From Streptosporangiaceae bacterium (GTDB lineage Bacteria > Actinomycetota > Actinomycetes > Streptosporangiales > Streptosporangiaceae): DNA of 9,022 nt. Location of the stretch: NCBI GenBank assembly GCA_030045175.1, contig JASIBM010000437.1, positions 1-9,022 on the forward strand. Direction: 5' to 3'. Numbering within the stretch: position 1 is the first letter of the stretch; each line of letters opens with the position of its first letter. The position numbers and the translations under genes are program-made. The notes beneath the pieces were generated by a model. The model saw nothing but the letters and a program-made list of their open reading frames with translations. It did not search any database and was not told where the DNA came from. Of this stretch, positions 7,547 to 9,022 are shown piece after piece.

Positions 7547-7661
7547 GCTCGCCTCCGCGCCCTTCGGCTCGCTCCGCTGTGCTGGTCCCGCTCGCCTCCG
7601 CGCCCTTCGGCTCGCTCCGCTGTGCTGGTCCCGCTCGCCTCCGCGCCCTTCGGCTCGCTCC
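7547..7661. repeat. 43-bp tandem repeat, three copies (third partial)
   Basis: Copies begin at 7547, 7590 and 7633, exactly 43 bp apart, each with GCTCGCCTCC then GCGCCCTTCGGCTCGCTCC. Copies 1 and 2 are identical through the GCTGTGCTG tail as far as read; copy 3 keeps 29 bp and then diverges. The 43-bp period is not a multiple of three, so each reading frame shifts from copy to copy and a coding role is unlikely. The array ends about 65 bp before the mraZ -35 element. Confidence 0.85.
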
Positions 7662-7727
7662 ACTCTGCTCCACTTGCTTGACCTTGCCTTTCGTTCGGCA
7701 ATTGGCCAGGTAATGGGCTCCTGGTCA

Positions 7728-7755
7728 TTGACGGTGGGGGAATGTGGAGTACAGT
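7728..7755 (+). promoter_or_regulatory. Candidate mraZ promoter (housekeeping sigma type)
   Basis: A -35 TTGACG (7728-7733) and a -10 TACAGT (7750-7755) are 16 bp apart and fit the actinobacterial housekeeping pattern TTGAC-N-TAnnnT. Transcription would start near 7762, leaving a leader of about 60 bases before mraZ. The GTGG boxes lie across the spacer and -10, so a bound protein there would block RNA polymerase. Confidence 0.65.
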
Positions 7756-7809
7756 GGTGCGCGGTGGAGCTGTGAGGCTCCATCAAGGGACCGGGGTGGG
7801 GGACAGTGG
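7734..7809 (+). promoter_or_regulatory. Candidate MraZ operator: six GTGG boxes on a 10-bp pitch
   Basis: GTGG starts at 7734, 7744, 7754 and 7764, exactly 10 bp apart, and again at 7796 and 7806, also 10 bp apart. MraZ is known to bind its own promoter at short direct repeats on a 10-bp pitch (TGGGN with 5-bp gaps in E. coli, AAAGTG-type repeats in mycoplasmas). The first four boxes cover the promoter spacer, -10 and start region. The last two cover the leader and the SD of mraZ. Autorepression is inferred from this layout. Confidence 0.7.
7763..7784 (+). other. Hairpin at the 5' end of the mraZ leader
   Basis: GGTGGAGC (7763-7770) pairs with GCTCCATC (7777-7784) around a six-base loop: eight pairs, one of them G-U. 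It would lie at or near the predicted 5' end of the mRNA and overlaps the fourth GTGG box. It could stabilise the message or be a side effect of the box. Confidence 0.45.
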
Positions 7810-7815
7810 AGGTGA
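7808..7815 (+). promoter_or_regulatory. Ribosome binding site of mraZ
   Basis: GGAGGTGA ends six bases before GTG 7822 and directly abuts the alternative GTG 7816. The spacing favours GTG 7822, which also gives the family N-terminus MFLGTHTPRLD. Confidence 0.75.
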
Positions 7816-7821
7816 GTGCCG

Positions 7822-8253
7822 GTGTTCCTCGGTACTCATACGCCTCGGCTGGATGACAAGGGCCGGCTGTTCCTCCCTGCCAAGTACCGTGACGAACTCG
7901 CGGAAGGGCTCGTGCTGACCAAGGGCCAGGAGCGTTGCCTGTACGTGTTCCCGCAGGCGGAGTTCGCAAGGATCACCGAGGCCTTGCGGACCGCGCCGAT
8001 GACCGCCAAGGCCGTCCGCGACTACAGCCGCGTGCTCTTCGCGAGCGCATCTGACGAGCTGCCTGACAAGCAAGGCAGGATCACCATCCCGCCCGCACTG
8101 CGCGACTACGCCGCCTTGCAGCGAGATTGCGCGGTGATCGGCGCGAATACCCGGCTAGAGATCTGGGACGCGACCGCCTGGGACGCCTACCTGGAGCAGC
8201 AGGAGGACGCGTTCTCCGACGCATCACAGGAGGTGCTGCCAGGGGTTCTGTGA
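7822..8253 (+). CDS. mraZ: Transcriptional regulator MraZ
   Basis: The product is 143 residues, the usual MraZ length, made of two SpoVT/AbrB-like DNA-binding halves. Each carries the conserved DxxxR motif: DDKGR at 11-15 in MFLGTHTPRLDDKGRLFLPA, and DKQGR at 82-86 before ITIPPALRDYA. KGQERCLYVFP (34-44) is also characteristic. MraZ forms rings and represses the division/cell-wall (dcw) operon that it heads, binding direct repeats in its own promoter. The GTGG boxes just upstream fit this. GTG 7816 would add two residues (MPVFLG), but its SD spacing is poor. rsmH, normally the next gene, follows after an unusually long 518-bp spacer. Two hairpins begin five bases after the stop. Confidence 0.95.
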   Translation: MFLGTHTPRLDDKGRLFLPAKYRDELAEGLVLTKGQERCLYVFPQAEFARITEALRTAPMTAKAVRDYSRVLFASASDELPDKQGRITIPPALRDYAALQRDCAVIGANTRLEIWDATAWDAYLEQQEDAFSDASQEVLPGVL

Positions 8254-8257
8254 GCGG

Positions 8258-8300
8258 GCTCCGCATCGCGGAGCAGGTGCCCGGCGAGGTCTCCACCTGC
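8258..8300 (+). terminator. Two overlapping GC-rich hairpins just after mraZ (candidate terminator or attenuator)
   Basis: Hairpin 1 pairs GCTCCGC (8258-8264) with GCGGAGC (8268-8274), a perfect 7-bp stem on a three-base loop. Hairpin 2 pairs GCAGGTG (8273-8279) with CACCTGC (8294-8300), a perfect 7-bp stem on a 14-base loop. They share bases 8273-8274, so they compete at the junction. There is no T-run, but actinobacterial terminators often lack one. Partial termination between mraZ and the rest of the dcw operon is possible. Confidence 0.45.
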
Positions 8301-8434
8301 GCTGGACGCCCGCAGCCTGACGTCCCTTCCCCGGCGCCAGGCGACGGACGATCCGGTGGCGCGGATGGCGACCTGGCCGGGCATGGCTCACGGCCGAGGC
8401 AGCAGGCTGTTCGGCATGACCGAGAGGGGGCTCT
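8301..8434. other. Unique part of the mraZ-rsmH spacer
   Basis: This is non-repeated sequence between the hairpins and the repeat array. Reading frames stay open by composition, but no SD-supported start or family resemblance was found until the AGGGGG at 8425-8430 that serves the 69-codon ORF. Confidence 0.4.
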
Positions 8435-8644
8435 ATGTGGTGTCGTGCCGGAGGCGCGCTGGCGAGCACGGGTGCCGCAGGCGCGCTGGCGAGCACTGGT
8501 GCCGCAGGCGCGCTGGCGAGCACGGGTGCCGCAGGCGCGCAATGGACGCCGCGCCGACGCGCGGAATGGACTGCGTGCCTGGACGCGCAATGGACGTCGT
8601 GCCGCGGGCGCGGAATGGACGTCGTGCCGGAGGCGCGCCGATGA
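8435..8644 (+). CDS. Hypothetical 69-codon leader ORF with three ALASTGAAG repeats
   Basis: No known family is recognised. The ATG at 8435 has AGGGGG (8425-8430) four bases upstream. The protein starts MWCRAGG, then has three 9-residue repeats (ALASTGAAG) encoded by the 27-bp units, then a Trp/Arg-rich part, and ends MDVVPEARR. Its TGA (8642-8644) overlaps the next ATG (8641-8643). An internal ATG at 8615 would give just MDVVPEARR. The ORF may be a leader peptide whose translation delivers ribosomes to the following small ORFs and finally rsmH. Two other frames are also open across parts of the region, so openness alone is weak evidence; the SD and the terminal ATGA overlap are the supporting signs. 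It could equally be untranslated repeat DNA. Confidence 0.35.
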   Translation: MWCRAGGALASTGAAGALASTGAAGALASTGAAGAQWTPRRRAEWTACLDAQWTSCRGRGMDVVPEARR

Positions 8645-8775
8645 GCACCGTGCCGGAGGCGCGCCGATGAGCACCGTGCCGGAGGCGCGCCGATGAGCAC
8701 CGTGCCGGAGGCGCGCTGGCGAGCATGGGTGCCGGAGGCGCGCCGATGAGCGTCGTGCCGGAGGTGCGCCGATGA
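8641..8775 (+). other. Chain of four SD-ATG mini-ORFs linked by ATGA overlaps, leading to rsmH
   Basis: Four small ORFs follow one another. 8641-8670 and 8667-8696 both encode MSTVPEARR. 8693-8749 encodes MSTVPEARWRAWVPEARR. 8746-8775 encodes MSVVPEVRR. Each ATG has a GGAGG seven bases upstream (8629, 8655, 8681 and 8734), and each TGA overlaps the next ATG by the ATGA rule. The last TGA (8773-8775) overlaps the rsmH ATG at 8772, whose protein starts with the same MSTVP. The 26-bp unit plus the 4-bp overlap gives exactly nine codons and a stop. The arrangement permits stop-restart translation down to rsmH; whether the peptides are made is unknown. Confidence 0.6.
8760..8764 (+). promoter_or_regulatory. 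Ribosome binding site of rsmH (last repeat unit)
   Basis: GGAGG lies seven bases before ATG 8772. The same GGAGG-N7-ATG block precedes the mini-ORFs at 8641, 8667, 8693 and 8746, so the rsmH site competes with near-identical copies just upstream. Confidence 0.75.
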
Positions 8776-9022
8776 GCACCGTGCCGCGGGCCGGGCACGT
8801 GCCGGTCATGCTCGACCGAGTGCGCGCGCTGCTCGCTCCCGCGCTCGATGCGGCCGACGCGGTGCTCGTCGACGCCACGCTCGGCCGGGCGGGCCACGCG
8901 GCCGCGTTGCTCGCCGATCACCCGCACCTTCTCGTGATCGGCATTGACGCCGATCAGGCCGCGCTCGATGAGTCGGCCAGGCTGATAGGCGCCGACAGCG
9001 ACAGGGTCACGTTCGTGCACGC
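8772..9022 (+). CDS. rsmH: 16S rRNA (cytosine-N4)-methyltransferase RsmH, N-terminal part (3' end outside the window)
   Basis: The first 83 codons are visible. The protein starts MSTVPRAGHVPVMLDRVRALL, with HVPVML being the family's N-terminal signature. It continues with VDATLGRAGHAAALL (33-47), the S-adenosylmethionine-binding loop of the D-x-T-x-G-x-G-G-H type with Ala40 in place of the usual Gly, and then IGIDADQAAL, the second nucleotide-binding strand. RsmH (formerly MraW) methylates N4 of C1402 of 16S rRNA in the decoding centre. It is normally the second gene of the dcw cluster, ahead of ftsL and ftsI. ATG 8772 is chosen because of GGAGG at 8760-8764 and because the protein before HVPVM is then as short as in relatives. 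The reading frame is open upstream only back to the TGA at 8694-8696. Confidence 0.93.
   Translation, partial: MSTVPRAGHVPVMLDRVRALLAPALDAADAVLVDATLGRAGHAAALLADHPHLLVIGIDADQAALDESARLIGADSDRVTFVH

Larger units (their letters stand above)
8445..8780 (+). repeat. Tandem array of 13 units of 24-27 bp ending in the rsmH start
   Basis: Units start (mostly with GTGCC) at 8445, 8472, 8499, 8526, 8551, 8575, 8599, 8624, 8650, 8676, 8702, 8729 and 8755. Three kinds occur. Units 1-3 (and 11) are 27 bp and contain CTGGCGAGCA. Units 4-7 are 24-25 bp and contain AATGGAC. Units 8-10, 12 and 13 are 26 bp and contain GGAGG, seven bases, then ATGAGC. Units 8, 9 and 10 are identical. Unit 13 is the rsmH ribosome binding site and first three codons, so the array looks like repeated duplication of that start region with later divergence. 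Copy number is probably variable between strains. Confidence 0.92.

Noticed and set aside
7816..7821. Upstream GTG as the mraZ start
   Set aside because: It abuts the SD (only three bases after GGAGG), whereas GTG 7822 has good spacing and the family N-terminus.
8356..8670. Plus-strand ORF with CRRRAGEHG repeats
   Set aside because: It is open only through repeat composition, with no SD at GTG 8356; the 69-codon ORF in another frame has better start support.
8127..8696. 189-codon plus-strand ORF starting inside mraZ
   Set aside because: It overlaps the well-supported mraZ frame and has no SD; its tail merely reads through the repeats.
8445..8780. CRISPR array
   Set aside because: Units abut with no unique spacers between them and include the rsmH start; there are no cas genes.
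8433..9020. Long minus-strand ORF across the repeats and rsmH
   Set aside because: It is antisense to rsmH, is made of repeat-derived low-complexity residues and has no SD or family resemblance; GC-rich DNA commonly leaves such frames open.

Overview
The window is dense, very GC-rich DNA with long ORFs, GTG starts and strong Shine-Dalgarno (SD) sites. Together with the gene families present (DUF3040, MoxR/DUF58/transglutaminase, MraZ and RsmH of the division and cell-wall cluster), this points to a high-GC actinomycete chromosome. The genus cannot be told from the sequence alone. No insertion sequence, tRNA, rRNA, CRISPR array or phage gene was seen.

Left third, plus strand: the 3' end of nusB (2-196), then dinB for DNA polymerase IV (264-1508), then a small DUF3040 membrane protein (1628-2077). 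Centre, minus strand: a three-gene operon read right to left, moxR (7067-6096), a DUF58 gene (6027-4666) and a large TgpA-like membrane transglutaminase (4666-2141). The last two overlap by one base. Such MoxR-DUF58-transglutaminase sets are widespread and presumably act together at the cell envelope. This operon converges on the DUF3040 gene and diverges from mraZ.

Right third, plus strand: a gene-free stretch of about 750 bp (7068-7821) holds three copies of a 43-bp tandem repeat and then a clear regulatory region for mraZ. That region has a TTGACG/TACAGT promoter overlapped by four GTGG boxes spaced exactly 10 bp apart, plus two more boxes over the leader and SD. This is the layout expected of MraZ autorepression. 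mraZ (7822-8253) is followed by two overlapping GC-rich hairpins and then the start of rsmH (8772 to the window end).

The most remarkable part is the 518-bp mraZ-rsmH spacer. Its last 336 bp are 13 head-to-tail copies of a 24-27-bp unit, and the final copy is the rsmH translation start itself (SD, ATG, Ser-Thr codons). The units create a relay of small ORFs: a 69-codon ORF with its own SD, then ORFs of 9, 9, 18 and 9 codons. Each ends in a TGA that overlaps the next ATG (ATGA), and the last hands over to the ATG of rsmH. The plan resembles mycobacterial MIRU elements but with a different unit, and it may be a variable translational-coupling leader for the division/cell-wall operon. The structure is read directly from the sequence; its function is inferred.
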